This document shows, one piece after another, positions 21,834 through 34,122 of a DNA stretch of 64,000 nt (position 1 is its first letter; every line of letters starts with the position of its first letter). The stretch lies in assembly GCA_028554755.1 (NCBI GenBank), contig JAPTOF010000015.1:4650001-4714000 (forward strand), in the 5' to 3' direction. The stretch comes from Cordia subcordata. Taxonomy: Eukaryota; Streptophyta; Magnoliopsida; Boraginales; Cordiaceae. The translations under genes and the position numbers were made by a program. The notes beneath the pieces are model-generated. The model saw only the letters and a list, made by a program, of their open reading frames with translations. It made no database searches and was not told the DNA's origin.

Positions 21834-23605
21834 TGATGTGTTCATTTTGTGTGTTTATGTATTGCATATATATACTTGTTTTGAGATGTTTAGAGCTTCA
21901 TTTAATGTATTAGTATAGCATTTAGGTCATAAATATGCATATTAGGGTTTACATGTTCATAGTTGAAGTTAGGACCTAAATGCTACACTAATGAGTGTTT
22001 GTTGCTTGTTTAAGGTGATTTGGGAAGACTATTGGAGGTTAATTGAGGGTTCTTGGAGTGTGGAACAAAGCCAATCATGTTTTGAATGTAAAGGAATGAA
22101 GAAAAGTGCATTTGGAAGTGGCCAAGAGAAGGAAGGAGCAACTGAGGCAAAACCCAGCGCAACGCGAGCCAAATTCGCAGCTTGCAACCTAAGAAGGACA
22201 TGGACAGATTTTGGACATGTTTTAGGGTGCAAAAGATGGTTAGGAGATCCCCTATGGTGATACAAATCCATAGAAAGAAACAGTGTGCGAGTAGGAGCTA
22301 AAATGAGCGAGATATGAACATTTTACTATCAAGACCACTTAGCTTCTGTCTAGGCCGGATGACCTAGCCGGTCGACCGGCTAGGTCAACTAGCCAAATCA
22401 AAATCTGGGCCAATTTTAGCCAGATGACTTAGCCCCAAAGTAGGTTGACCAATTGGGCCCCTGGCTGGACGCGTTGACAGCTCTATTTAAGCCACTTTTC
22501 AGCCATTTTTGAGAAAAAACACCAACCTTTTCTCACACCCACTTTCCAAAATTCAAAATCCACTTAAAACCCATCTCACACACTAAATCCCACATCAATT
22601 CCATCCATAAAAAAGCTTGGATTTGAAGATCAAACAAGGATTTGAAGAGTTTTGGAGCGAGATTTGCAAAGAGCAAGTAAAGATAATGAGGGAGCTATAT
22701 ATTCTTCTCTTTATTCTTATCTATAATATGTTAGATTCGCTCTAGATTAGGGAGGATTGTTAATTTTGTAATGGATTAAGGATTTTAACACTTGTTTTGA
22801 GATATTAATGGTTGTGTATACATGATTTGTTCTTACATTTCTATGGCTTAAAATTGAACATGTCAAGGTGTTTGATGAAATGCCTTTGTGAGTTTGCATG
22901 TGTAATTTGTGCTTAGATGCTAATAGTAATGGCCTCAGCTTAGCCTTAATCCAAGCTAATGGCATGAGCCCTACTTGAAACTAGATTTGTGTTGATTAAT
23001 TACATTATTAATGTCTTTAATATAGTAGATAATCATCTCTAGCATGAAACATGGCTAAAAAGGTACGACTATCACTTGCTTGACCTAGGGGATTTAATCT
23101 CTAGTTTGAAATAAAACTAAAAGGTTAGACTCCCTATTCCCAATGGACTTAGAACAAGATCCAAAAGCCATAGCTAGCTAGGACAAACCTATACTTCTAA
23201 TTGGGCCCAGTTAGGTATAGGATTGCACCGATAATTAGATGTGGTAAGTCTAGTAATCTAAGCCCACAATTAGAGTAATCAAACCATCAATAACCTCAAA
23301 ACAAAGTTAAGAACCCAAATCCATTCCGAAGGAGCAATCACCCCTAAGTTTCCCCAAAACTTTGTAGATCTTCACTTCCATAGCTTGTTTATTCCACCAT
23401 TCCCATTAGTCAAGTTTATTTTCCTTTAGTTTATGTTTATTTTCCCAAAAAAGTATAGGTAGGACCACATGTAGCTAGTGTAAGTCGCACTTTTACATTC
23501 GAACTGCACTTAGATAGCCTCTCCGTGGACACAACCCGCACTCACACACGCTATACTTCCGTGACCTGTGCGCTTGTAGGTAACACTCTTAAAGGTTTAC
23601 GATCA
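21834..23605 (+). mobile_element. Solo Athila-type LTR (CCAAT target duplication)
   Basis: This LTR of 1772 bp starts TGATGTGTTC and ends TTTACGATCA. It is flanked on both sides by CCAAT (21829-21833 and 23606-23610). Removing it and one CCAAT restores the integrase of element B. It has its own GGTCGACC cluster (about 22350-22450), a CTCTATTTAAG TATA-like site near 22481, and no internal region, so the element was lost by recombination between its two LTRs. It belongs to a subfamily distinct from ATH1 by eye. Confidence 0.93.
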
Positions 23606-23610
23606 CCAAT

Positions 23611-24300
23611 CTATATGGAGATATACCAATAGGATTCTTAAAGGTGGTGCGGTAAGCCCACAAAACATCATTCAACCTAATAGACCAATCTTTCCTATTG
23701 GGTTTAACCATCTTCTCTAAAATGTGCTTGATCTCGCTATTAGACACCTCTATTTGTCCACTAGTTTGTAGGTGATAAGGGGTAGCAACTCTATGGGTAA
23801 CCGAATATCTCCTCAATAAGGCCTCAAAAGTCCTATAGTGAAGATGTAAACCCCTATCCCTAATCAAGACCCTAGGAACTCCAAATCTAGAGAAAATGTT
23901 CTCCTTGATAAACTTCACTATTACTATATGGTCATTAGTGAGTGTGAGAATAGCCTTAACCCAGTTGGACTTCTAGTTAATGGCCACTAAACTGTATTGG
24001 TACCTAAATAAATATAGAAATGGACCCATGAAATCTATTCCCCAAACATCAAATAACTCACATGAAATAATAAGGGATAAGGGCATCATATTTCTCCTAG
24101 AGATGGACTCAGTTTTTTGACATTTAACACACATTTTACAATACACTTGGGCATCCCTAAAGAGAGTCGGCCAAAACAATCCAAATTGCAAGACCTTCGC
24201 AACGGTCTTTTTTCCACTAAAATGATCTCCACACCCCTCATTGTGACACATACTCAACACGGTCTTGAACTCGTACTCAGGCACACATCTTAAAAAGATT
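23611..24300 (-). pseudogene. Element B integrase
   Basis: Read on the minus strand, the zinc-binding region (ORF 24284-23973) has the MCHNEGCGDHFSGKKT block and the CKMCVKCQ cysteines. The first catalytic Asp is in WGIDFMGPF. The catalytic core (ORF 23918-23589) begins KFIKENIFSRFGVPRVL. The second Asp lies in IRDRG, where ATH1 has ISDGG, and the Glu in GQIEVSN is kept. The frames are shifted relative to each other and stops lie between them. Confidence 0.87.
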
Positions 24301-25215
24301 GGGATTCTCCTAAAAGAAAAGTCTCACTTGTGCTACGAACCTATCTCTCTCTTCCTAATTAGAGAGAAAATGCCCTGTGGCAAGATAATTGACTGTGAGC
24401 AAACCATGATGTGAGATGACAGACGGAAAATAATTTCTCGTTAGGAAATGAATCTCGAAAAGGAGATGGATTACTAGAAGACTCACTAACAAGACGGGAA
24501 GGTTGATTTGCTACTAAATTTGCAGTACACTTTTTAGCTCGGATCTCAACATCAAATTCTTGAAGAAGGAGTATCCACCTAATTAAAAGGGGCTTAGACT
24601 CTTTCTTGGACAAAAAATATCTTAACACCAAATGATTGGTATAGACAATCACTTTAGACCCTAGGATGTACAACCTAAACTTGTCAAGGGAGAAGACAAC
24701 TATTAGAAGATCTTTTACTGTGGTGGTATGGTTCTTTTGGGATTCATCAAGAGCCTTACTAGCATAATACACTACATGGGGCAACTTATCTAACCATTGA
24801 CCTAAAATAGCCCCATCGCATAATTGGATGCGTCACACATGACCTTGAATAAGAGATTGTAGTCAGGTGGCTGGATGATCGGGGATGTAGACAATAAGGC
24901 TTTAAGCCTATTAAAAGCTCTAACACACTCATCATCAAATTCAAATGAGACATCTTATGCTAAGAGCCTAGATAAGGGACACGTTACAAAGCTAAAACCC
25001 TTAATGAACCTATGGTAGAATTCTGCATACCCTAAAAAAGATCTAACATCCTTAATATACATAGGGACATAGAACTTCTCAATTAATTCTACCTTAGTTG
25101 GGTCAACTTGAATGCCACTAGATGAGACAACATGACCCAAAACTATCCCTTGCTACACTATAAAGTGAGATTTCTCCCAACACAATACTAAGTTCTTCTC
25201 CACAAAATAGTATAA
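24301..25215 (-). pseudogene. Element B RT end and RNase H
   Basis: On the minus strand the RT C-terminal block (ORF 25140-24955) has GHVVSSSGIQVDPTKVELIEK and FLGYAEFYHRF. RNase H (ORF 24784-24359) has [26 protein letters not shown] and a degraded VANQPSRL, so the Asp of TDH and the Asp of ADHL are both replaced. The active-site half of RT is absent: the sequence ends at the SWEKSHF block next to the copia LTR at 25216. Confidence 0.86.
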
Positions 25216-25993
25216 TGTTAGCATTAGTATGCCCTAAAGCTCACTTGTATATGACATTTTGGATGTTAAACAATGTATAATCATTTTATTAAATGGCATT
25301 ATGAGTTTCTTACAAATTATCTCTGGTATGTTTTATTGATGCATGTATGAAGGTCCCTTGACTTGAACTAATGACTTGGGTGTGCAGTGAGACTGGATGC
25401 ACAGTAGGTCCAAGTCTAGATTTAGTCACATCATAAATTGAGTCCATAACTGAATGGTAATGTTGAGCACTTCACCGGGATAAGGTTATATTGAGCAAAT
25501 CTCCTCGTTGAGGGTGATCTAGCTAGGTCATTGGAGGACTTTTCGGATTTCTCGATAGGACATGTTTCACATATTGAGAGGACCATTGTGAGTATGTTTT
25601 CTAGAGACCTACTATCAAAGAAAGAAAACAAGATACTCACTGCTATTAAATGAACATTGTTCTTAATCTTGAGCACATATGGATGAACTAATGAAGTTAG
25701 GGTTTGGTACTTTGATTCACTGAGGGTGAGATATCACTTTATTAGGATCAACAGCTTTGTGCATTGAGTGTTAAGTTCTAATTAATTGGAACATGCATAT
25801 GCAATATTGAATCTATGGGCCCCCTTTAGGATTGCTCAAATTTATCATCCAAATCTAGATCTAGTGATACTACCTTTATGGGTGTATCAGTCATATGGCT
25901 TGATGGTCACTCCCGAGATCAAGAAATTCTGTGACCAAGGATGGTTGGCAATAGGACAAGAAATCCAACGGAAAAAGATACAACTAAGGAGGT

Positions 25994-26598
25994 TGATGTG
26001 GGTGTTTTTGGAGCGTTAATTGCATGATTTAGAGTGTCTTTGAGTGCATGTTTTAGTGCTAATTTTGTCTATTTCGAGCTTCTGAGTGCTTATTGATTCC
26101 CATTGAGTGTTTGTGTGTGATGTGTCATTTTTTTATTATTTTATTTTTTCTTTTCTTTATTTATTTCTTTTCTTTAGTAATTTTGATTAATTAGGAATTA
26201 GGTAATAGGATTAATTAGTAATTTAGTTTTGGTAGTTAAATTAAATTAGTAGTTTGGCTTAATTAAGATTCATTAATAGGTTAGGACATTATTAGGTTAG
26301 AATTTATTTATTTAGTATAAGGATTCTTTTAGATTAATTAATAATTAGTAAATTAGTTATTTAGTAGAAAAGAAAGAAGCAAAAAAAAAAATGATACCAT
26401 GCATATATTATACATTATCTATATTATATATATTATATTATATATACATATTACACACACACACGACATTGCACACAACATGATTTATATATAATATATT
26501 ATTATTATTATTATTATTATAATTATTATATATAATAATATATTACTTTCCCAACCTCCAACCCCACTTTTTTGACCAAAAGAAAACCTACACATCAC

Positions 26599-26630
<32 letters not shown>

Positions 26631-27874
26631 GCACGTAGAAGGCTAGAGAGAAAAGGAGTAGAAGCAGCAGTCGCATAAGAAAACAAAGAAAAGATCTCAG
26701 CTTCTTCTCAGGCCAAGAGAGAAAAAAAATCAGAAAAAATAGAAAAAAATTCCAAAAAATTCTAAAAAAATGTCTTTTGTTTTCTTTTTTTTTTCTTTAC
26801 TTTTTATCTTTATTTGGAGTTAATTTGGGGCTATTTTTTGCAGAATTTTTGTGATTAATTTGGAGCAATTATTGGAGAAAAATGTTGGAGAAGAAGACAG
26901 ATTTGTGCGAAATCGAAACGAGAAGAGGTTCTAAGCTTGAGATTTGATTTCTTGGACATCGAATTAATTTTTATGAGATTAAATTTCAGTTTGATTCTCT
27001 CTTTTAACATGTTGAGTTAAACTTATTTTAGGGTTGATTACTATTTCTATTATGGGTTAAGGATTGTAAAACTTGTCTTGGGATATTTTGATGGTTTAAA
27101 TACATGTTTGGTTTTTATTGTTTTAATAGTGATTGTTGTGCATGTTTATGTGTTTGATTAATTGCCTTAATGAAGAAACATGTATTATTATGCTCTTAAT
27201 TTTTTTATCCCTTTATATGGTGTTGATTAATTGTGCTTGATTTTATAATTAGGTTTAATGTGTGGTCTTTAGGATGAATTAAAACTAATAGGTCACCCAT
27301 TACACATACTTGAACTTAGGTGGATTAGGCTGTAGCTTGAAACACAGTTAACTGTTTAAACTCTAGGTTAGTGTATTAATCACGCCGATCTAGAAGTCTC
27401 AACCAACTAAGCCCTAAAACCCTAGTTAATAAAGACAAGGCTATGCTCTAAGTAAGATCCGCTTAGGGATAGAATTTCACCGAGAATTAGGGATAATACG
27501 GTTAGTGAGTTTGGACCTCTAAAAAAAGCTATCAAATCCATCAAAATATTCATAGCAAGAATAAAATCCTGACCCCATAATGTAGTAGTAATCACTGTAA
27601 TCCGTCTCGATTGATTTAATCACTCCCTCTTTAGTTGGTTGTCTTTTTATTGCACACATTAGTTTAGGTAGTTTAATTCCGTCTTTAATTTAGAGTTCCC
27701 TTCAATTCAAAAAAATCTCAAAAATAATTTTGTTTCTACACGTAGTTAATCTAGGACACATAGGACTTAGAAACCATAGTTAGAGGCCTCCTTGAGGAGA
27801 AGATACTCGTACTCTTGCATACACTACACTACTTCCGATTTGTGCATTTGCGGGTTTTTTTTAAAACAACACCA
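25994..27874 (+). mobile_element. Solo LTR in the copia LTR (GAGGT target duplication)
   Basis: The 1881-bp insert starts TGATGTGGGTG and ends AACAACACCA, flanked by GAGGT on both sides (25989-25993 and 27875-27879). The copia LTR continues without loss after it. It resembles Athila-type LTRs (ATGGGTTAAGGATTGTAAAACTTG blocks as in 22771, and a CGGGTTTTTTT end) but is a separate subfamily with a T-rich U3. It shows no GGTCGACC cluster that I could see. Confidence 0.93.
26399..26635. repeat. A/T-rich simple repeats inside the solo LTR
   Basis: A succession of ATATAT, (ATT)n and (CA)n-like runs occupies about 240 bp. A (TTA)n run lies at 26495-26525 and (AT)n at about 26600-26630. The translated frames through it are artefacts of the repeat. 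Confidence 0.9.
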
Positions 27875-28941
27875 GAGGTGATAGTACACAGGCCAAAGGA
27901 CTGGCCTTAGTTGAAGGTATAGATGGAGAGGCATTATGGTCGGTTATTTAGTAGGTCAAAGACAAAGTTCACTATCTTTTGTGATAAGCTTTTGGGTAAT
28001 AGCAGATCAGAGTTAAAAATAATTATTATGTCACCTAGATTGGGCAAGGACATTTTTGAGTATTTTTGGAAGCCTAGATTAATTGTGTTTTCTTGGTCCT
28101 TTCCCTAGTTAAAATGACTTTGAGAGAGTAATTTTGAGAGAGCAAATTCCATATTGTGGTAGTAGCCTTATTGGGCCAAAGCTTGGAATTGGGTTTCGGC
28201 TTTCTTTAGAGTCTAAGATAACCTAATTGGGCTTGAATGGTTTCTTATTAGGCTTGGGCCTCTACATGGATTAGGGACTATGTGTTGGACTTGGATTGTG
28301 GGCTTGGCCCAATCTTCCAAGACATGTGCTAGAAAGTTACTACAAGAAGAATTCAAATTGTACAAGTAACTTCCATGACATATGGCAAATATTTACTACT
28401 AGGAAAAAGCTTCCCCATGGACAATTTACAAGGTTTAGGTGCCAAACTTTTCCTATAAATACGCAAGACCTTAAACCATTTCTAGCACAAAAAAATTTTG
28501 TAGTTAATCTCTTCCATTTTGGCAAGAAAATACTACAACACATAGTACACACTTATTGTGTGGTTTTTACTCTAGATTTTCAAGAGCATATTACTTTGCT
28601 TCTTCCCACACAAGAGGCTTTTCTCTGAAGATAAGTCTCTTTAATCATAGGGAAGAAGACTAGGGAGTTGCCTATTGCGACACCCTTATATTAAAAAATT
28701 TTTTTGGTAGCCTTGTTCATGAGCGAGTACAAAGCTCGTGACGGTTATAGCTTCATTAAAGGTCCCACGATTCAAAAGGTTAGTGTTACATATTTTTGCA
28801 AATACTAGTTATGTTCTATATGTTTTTAAGCATGTTCTTGTGAGTGTTATGTGTTTATTTTATTTTCCTAGCTGTTTTCGTGGTAGAATTTTTTTAAATA
28901 TGAACTAGGACAGACCACATGTGATATTATCGATCCTATAA

Positions 28942-28959
28942 TTGGTATCGAAGCTTAGG
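28942..28959 (+). promoter_or_regulatory. Degenerate initiator tRNA-Met primer-binding site
   Basis: TTGGTATCGAAGC lies directly after the LTR end. The plant initiator-Met primer site is TGGTATCAGAGC, so the core is kept with two exchanged bases. This is the usual primer for Ty1/copia elements. Confidence 0.8.
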
Positions 28960-30535
28960 CTCACACACAATATGCTTAGATGCAAGAATATTATATTTGC
29001 ATAAATATGTTGGTCATCTTGTGAGTGGCAAGATTAAGAAATCTTGTGTTGCATATACTTATAGTTTTATGCTTATATAAGATCCCCTTGATGGTTCGTA
29101 TGTATGCATGATAGAGTTTCGTGTATAGTCAACAAAGCTTGGCCATAGTCGATATCACGTATAGATCTTTATAGTTATTGCTTGTAGCTTCATTTAAAAG
29201 AAGCATAGGATGTTTTGATATCCTTGTAATGTTTCTTTTATGATTGTAAGCTTGTATTAGCAATAGCAAAATATATTATTTTTGTAATCTTTAAAGACTA
29301 AGGAGAGGAACAAGGAAAAATAGCATACAAGAGCAAATCTGTCTCAGCAAGTCGAGCATGCCGGTTTGCTAACTCCTCCTTTATGGTCGACCGGCTCTGG
29401 CAGAAGATGCAACAAAGATTGTTCTTTTGTGTTTTTGAATTAAAGATTGCAGGGAGCCATCAAAGAGGAATTCTAACGTATTTTGGTGTCTGTTTATAAT
29501 GCATCGATATATGTTTTAACATATTTGCATAAGTATAAACATGATTACCAACTAGAAATATGTCCTCTCATTAGGATTTAAAAATTGACCAATTCTATGC
29601 GTTGATTCTCAAAGATAGTTAAGTTCATTTAAGTAAGATTGGCGTAGACAAGATAGTTGTAAGCAATTATGTCTGAAGATGCCATATAATCTCATGACAA
29701 TAATGAAAAACATAACTTGAGATTCACAATATGACAACCTAAAGGTCTATACACCCAAATTTAGGTAAAATAATCTATTATGGTATTGCAATGTTTTATT
29801 AACACAAAAAGGATTCATAGAAACCAAAGAGTTTCACAAATCCAAAGCGTGCTTAGATCTAAAACAAAAATCAAGAATACCAAAAATAGAGAAAACCCTT
29901 AAGTTAAATATTGAGTGGGAGAGGGGATTGGAAATACCCCACGGCTTTCTATATCCAATTCACGTTAATGGTAAATGTCATTAACTTCCCCATTAGAGGA
30001 TGACACTTTATCAAGATTTACAAGGTAAATTTAAAGTGTTTATTCAAAAAGGTGTTAGTGAGTTTGGCCATCCTATCGGTGGAATTCTTCACTAAAGATC
30101 ACCTCATGCAACATTGATTAAAGTCCTACCCCATCAGAGGGCTTAAATCAAGAATGTTATGGGGAATGAACATAAGGAATAGGTATACACTCAACTTAAA
30201 TGGTAGGTTCGGCTATCCAATCGATAGAGTTCACTAATGGATTTAAGAAGCCAAATGAAACAGTGTGAATTTTTTAATTGGATCATATCCATATAATTGT
30301 CAATTCAAATAAGCGGTGGCACTTAACTTAATATTCATAAGTTCAGACATCCTATTGGTGGAGTTTTTGTGAGAACATTGAGACACTGTTACATCGAGTA
30401 GTTTAAGGATTAATCTACTCAAAGACAAATGATGTAAAAGTACTCGTATGTTTTATTTCCAAAGATAGCATACATGTTATACATGCATTATTTCCATACT
30501 CATAAAATAATTACGATTACATTGTTGTATATCTA
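28960..30535 (+). other. Copia leader region with short hairpins
   Basis: No open frame of note is seen in these 1.6 kb. The region contains a GTCGACCGGCTC motif (about 29388) like those in Athila LTRs, and three short stem-loops in similar context at 30068-30082, 30213-30227 and 30347-30361. It is A-rich around 29800-29920. Confidence 0.6.
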
Positions 30536-31335
30536 GAAAAATGTGTTCATTCAGTCTACTAGCTACAATTCTCAAAGAGCACAAGCTCACTAGACCGAAT
30601 TTTGTGGACTGGGAATGAAACTTGGACATAGTACTCACAGTAAAAGAGTACAAGTATGTCCTAACAACTCCTTATCCTGTTATGAGGGCAAACTCTTCTG
30701 AAGCCCAGAAAGATGTTGAGGCAAAATGGCAATCAAGTGCTATATGATGGCGTCTATGTCAAATATTTTGCAGAGCAAGTATCATCATATAGAAATTGCA
30801 AAAGAAATCATGACATCATTGTCTCGTATGTTTGCCGATAAGAGCAAGCCTGCAAGGCAAGGTACTCTTGAAGAAATTATGAATCAAAGGATGCTAGAAG
30901 AAGCATCCGTCAGGGAGCATATGCTCAAAATGATGGATTACTTCAATATTATCAAGATCCTAGGGGCAAGCATAGATGAACAATCAAAGGTAGACATGAT
31001 TTTGGAGACTCTACCACTGTCTTACACCCAATTCAAGCTTAATTATAATATGGGCAAGATAAACATGGATATGACAAAATTAATGAAAGAGCTCCTAACT
31101 GCAGAAACCATAATGAAAAATAAGGGCCACATAAATAGAGTTCAAATATCCACTTCTGGACTTAACCCGAGAGGGAGAAAGTTTAAAGGAAAAGGGAAGC
31201 AAAAATGTGGTCGAGGGAAAAAGAAGAGAAATAGTGAACAGCCCAAATAGTTACAGGTGAAAAGCCCAAGGACAAATGCTTTAAGTGTGGCCAAAAAGGG
31301 CACTAGAAAAAGGATTGCCCGAAGTACTTGGCATG
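30536..31335 (+). pseudogene. Copia gag remnant
   Basis: The N-terminal block reads LATILKEHKLTRPNFVDWE before a TGA, then the frame shifts and runs open from 30726 to 31250 (174 codons). That part has the helical gag region (ending LPLSYTQFKLNYNM) and a basic Gly/Lys/Arg-rich tail. A CCHC knuckle, C-X2-C-X4-H-X4-C, lies at 31277-31318 in a different frame, and a TAG codon sits inside it right after the histidine. Gag would form the particle; this copy cannot. Confidence 0.87.
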
Positions 31336-32487
31336 CGGCTAGATAGGTACACCACTATTGTTCTACATTGAAACCTATTTGGTGGCTGATTCTACTGATT
31401 CTTAGATTCCACTAACCATATTTGTAATTCTTTGAAACCTATTACTCTATTTTGATAGCATACATGATAACTTGTTCTATATGAAACCTATTACAAATTC
31501 ACTACATAATATAACACAAACTAATTCCTAGAAAAGAAAGGTTTCTTTGACCAATGATACTTATCTTTGGCACCTACGCTTAGGACATATTAGTCTAAAG
31601 CGAATTCAGAGATTAGTTATTAAGGATGGGCATCTTAGCTCGTTAGATCTCGAAGATCTATCTCCGTGTGAATCTTGCCTCAAAAGGAAGATGACCAAAT
31701 GGTCATTTTCTTTTAAAGGAAAAAAGGCCAAGTATTGGAATTGGTTCATAGCGATGTGTGTGGTCCAATGAGCAAGCAAGCATGAGGAGAATATGAGTAT
31801 TTCATTACTTTCACTGATGATTAATCTAGGTATGAATATGTATATCTAATGCAACGCAAGTCTGAATCCTTTGAGAAATTCAAAGAGTTCAAGGATGAGG
31901 TAGAGCGAAAATTAGATAAATATATCAAAGCCCTTTGGTCTGATCGAGGTGGTGAATACCTCTCAGGTGAGTTTAGAGGCTATCTTACATAAGAAGGGAT
32001 TGTGTCTTAGCTAACTGCACTAGGGTCCCCCCAACAAAATGGTGTAGCAGAGAGAAGAAGTCGTACCCTATTAGATATGGTTAGGTCAATGATGAGTCAT
32101 GTATCATTACCTTTATCTTTTTGGGAATACGGCCTTGAGCCAACATCATACATCTTGAACTTGGTACCATCTAAATCAGTACCTAGGACACAACAAGAAA
32201 TGTGGATCGAGCGTAAGCCTTGTTTAAATCATCTCCATATTTGGGGTTGTCCAACTTATGTACTTAATAGTAATACTTCAAAGTTGGAACCAAGATTTGA
32301 GTTGTGTTATTCTATTGGGTATCCTAAGAGAACCAGAGGTAGAATCTTTTATAATCCTAAGGAGCAAAAGATGCTTATAAGCACCTATGCTAGATACTTA
32401 GAGAATGATGAAATGATTCAGAAAACACCAGATTTTGAAGTTGTTCTAGAGGAGATTTCACAAGAATCTCCGAAACACCTGTCGTAA
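31336..32487 (+). pseudogene. Copia protease scar and integrase
   Basis: The protease is almost absent. A block like ADSTDS is followed by TAG and the start of a THICN-like block, with the catalytic Asp-Ser-Gly lost, and only about 200 bp separate it from the GAG-pre-integrase domain. That domain is open from 31547 (LWHLRLGHISLKRIQ; zinc ligands H, H, C-X2-C). The integrase core has Asp at 31753-31755, Asp at 31942-31944 (SDRGGEY) and Glu at 32050-32052 (NGVAERR), giving D-D-35-E spacing. Stops lie at several places between. The C-terminal part (32077-32487) is open for 136 codons. Confidence 0.9.
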
Positions 32488-34122
32488 TTGTGGAAAAAAA
32501 AAGAACATCAGTTTACATCTAATATATCAGAGCCTCGTTGTAGTGGAAGGATATCCAGGCCTGATAGATACTATGGAGAGTTCTTTCAGACTTCTTCAGA
32601 GGATCAAGTGATAGATCCCATAAGTTATGATGAATCAGTTTTTGACATAAATGCTGACCAATGGCATACAACAATGTATTCAGAGTTAGAATCTATGTAT
32701 TCTAACAAAGTCTGGGATCTTATAGTTGTACCTAAAGGGGTAAAACCTATTGAGTGCAAACGGGCCTACAAGAGAAAAAGAGAATTTAATAGAAAAGTTG
32801 AAACCTTTAAAACAAGGTTGGTGGCAAAAAGTTAAACTCATAAAGAAGGGATCGATTATGAGGAAACTTTCTCACCAGGTAGCCATGCTTAAATCCATTT
32901 AGATACTTCTTACCATCACATGTCATTATGACTACGAGATATGACAAATGGACATCAAGACAACTTTTGTTAATGGAGAGCTTGATAAGACCATTTATGT
33001 GACAACCAGATAGATATGTTGCTAAAGGCTAGGAACATATGGTTTGTAAGCTAAAGAAGTCCATTTATGGATTAAAGCAAGCATCTAGAGCATGGAACAT
33101 CAATTTGATTGGGCAATTAAATCTTATGATTTTGATCAAAATATTGATGAACTTTGCGTGTTTAACAGGCGTAATGGAAATGCTGTAGCGTTTTGGTTTT
33201 ATATGTGGATGATATCCTAATAATTAGAAATGATGTGGGGATGTCATCATCTATCAAGGTTTGGCTTTCTACTCAATTTCAAATGAAGGATTTAGAAGAA
33301 GCTAGTTATGTTCTAAGCATCAAGCTTATGTGAGATTGTGAGAATAGAAGGCTAACCCTATCTCAAGCTTCATTTATTGAGAAGATATTGGTCAGGTTTA
33401 TCATGCAAAACTCTAAGAAGGCCTTATTACCTTCTAGACATGGAGTTTATCTATCTCGGGATCAATGTCTTAAAACAGCTAAAGAGATAGAGAGCATGAA
33501 GTGAGTTCCTTATGCTTCGGGAATTGGAAGCCTCATGTATGCATTGTTATATATTAGACCAGATATCTGCTTTGTTGTGGGCATGGTTAGTAGATATTAG
33601 TCAAACCCTAGACCAGCACATTGGGTTGCAGTTAAGCATATATTTAAGTTCTTGCGAGAGACTAAGGATTATGTGCTGAAATACCATGCAGATGATCTAA
33701 CGCCATTAGCCTATATCGACTCAGATTCTAGTCTGACAGAGATTCTAGGAAGTCTACTTTTGGATATGTTTTCACTCTGTTAAGAGGAGCTATTTCATGG
33801 AGAAGTGTGAAGTAAAATTGTATTACTAGCTCTACCATGGAGGCTCAGTATGTGAGGCTATGAAAGAGGCAGTATGGCTAAGAAAGTTCCTTTTAGACCT
33901 AAAGGTTATGCCGACAACTCCTAGACTGATAACATTGTATTGTGACAACATCAGCGCTGTTTCACAGTGCAAAGAGCCAAGGAATCACAAAATGGGTAAA
34001 TAGAATGAATGAAAATATCATTTGATTTGTGAGTTTATCTAGAGAGGAGATGTAGTAGTTAAAAAGATAGCTTCAGTGAAAAACTTGGTGGACCCATTTA
34101 TAAAGACTCTTCCAGAGAAAAT
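32488..34122 (+). pseudogene. Copia reverse transcriptase and RNase H
   Basis: The RT start is visible at WHTTMYSELESMYSN and KTRLVAKS, and the conserved YEETFSP block follows a TAA stop. The active site YVDD lies at 33202-33213, followed by SIKVWLSTQFQMKDL. RNase H blocks occur at about 33500-34060 (YASGIGSLMYAL, AYIDSDSS, MEAQY-like, EAVWLRKFL). At least a dozen stops or frame breaks are present. The sequence ends after the DPFIKTLPEK-like block, where copia frames usually end shortly before the PPT. Confidence 0.9.

Larger units (their letters stand above)
18651..25215 (-). mobile_element. Inverted Athila element B, 3' half
   Basis: Read on the minus strand from 25215 to 18651 it holds the end of RT, RNase H, most of integrase, the post-pol region, a polypurine tract and a 3' LTR. 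It is interrupted by a solo LTR (21834-23605) with a perfect CCAAT duplication. Its 5' part is missing because a copia LTR starts at 25216. The last 3 bp of its LTR (expected TGA before TGTGCC) are absent at 18650, so that border is a damaged one. Confidence 0.87.
25216..28940 (+). repeat. Copia 5' LTR, split by a solo LTR
   Basis: The LTR starts TGTTAGCATTAG (25216) and ends CGATCCTATA (28940; the inverted copy has the mirror of ...CCTACA). Without the insertion it is about 1.84 kb. It pairs over its full length with the inverted copy at 37628-39511. It has a TATA-like TCCTATAAATACGCAAG near 28451 and an AAATTTTTTT run near 28697. Small ORFs inside are shadows that recur in all copies. Confidence 0.92.
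25216..34122 (+). mobile_element. Decayed Ty1/copia element lacking its 3' LTR
   Basis: A long 5' LTR (interrupted by a solo LTR), an initiator-Met-type primer site, a 1.6-kb leader and gag-pol in copia order (gag, pro, integrase, RT, RNase H) are present. The sequence ends at 34122 shortly after the RNase H region, exactly where an Athila LTR begins, so PPT and 3' LTR are missing. The coding part has many stops. Blocks such as GYPKRTRGRIFYNPKEQK and the long LTR suggest the Angela/TAR part of copia, with low certainty. Confidence 0.88.

Noticed and set aside
31800..31815. CTGATGA as hammerhead ribozyme core
   Set aside because: It lies inside integrase coding sequence with no matching helices or GAAA segment nearby.
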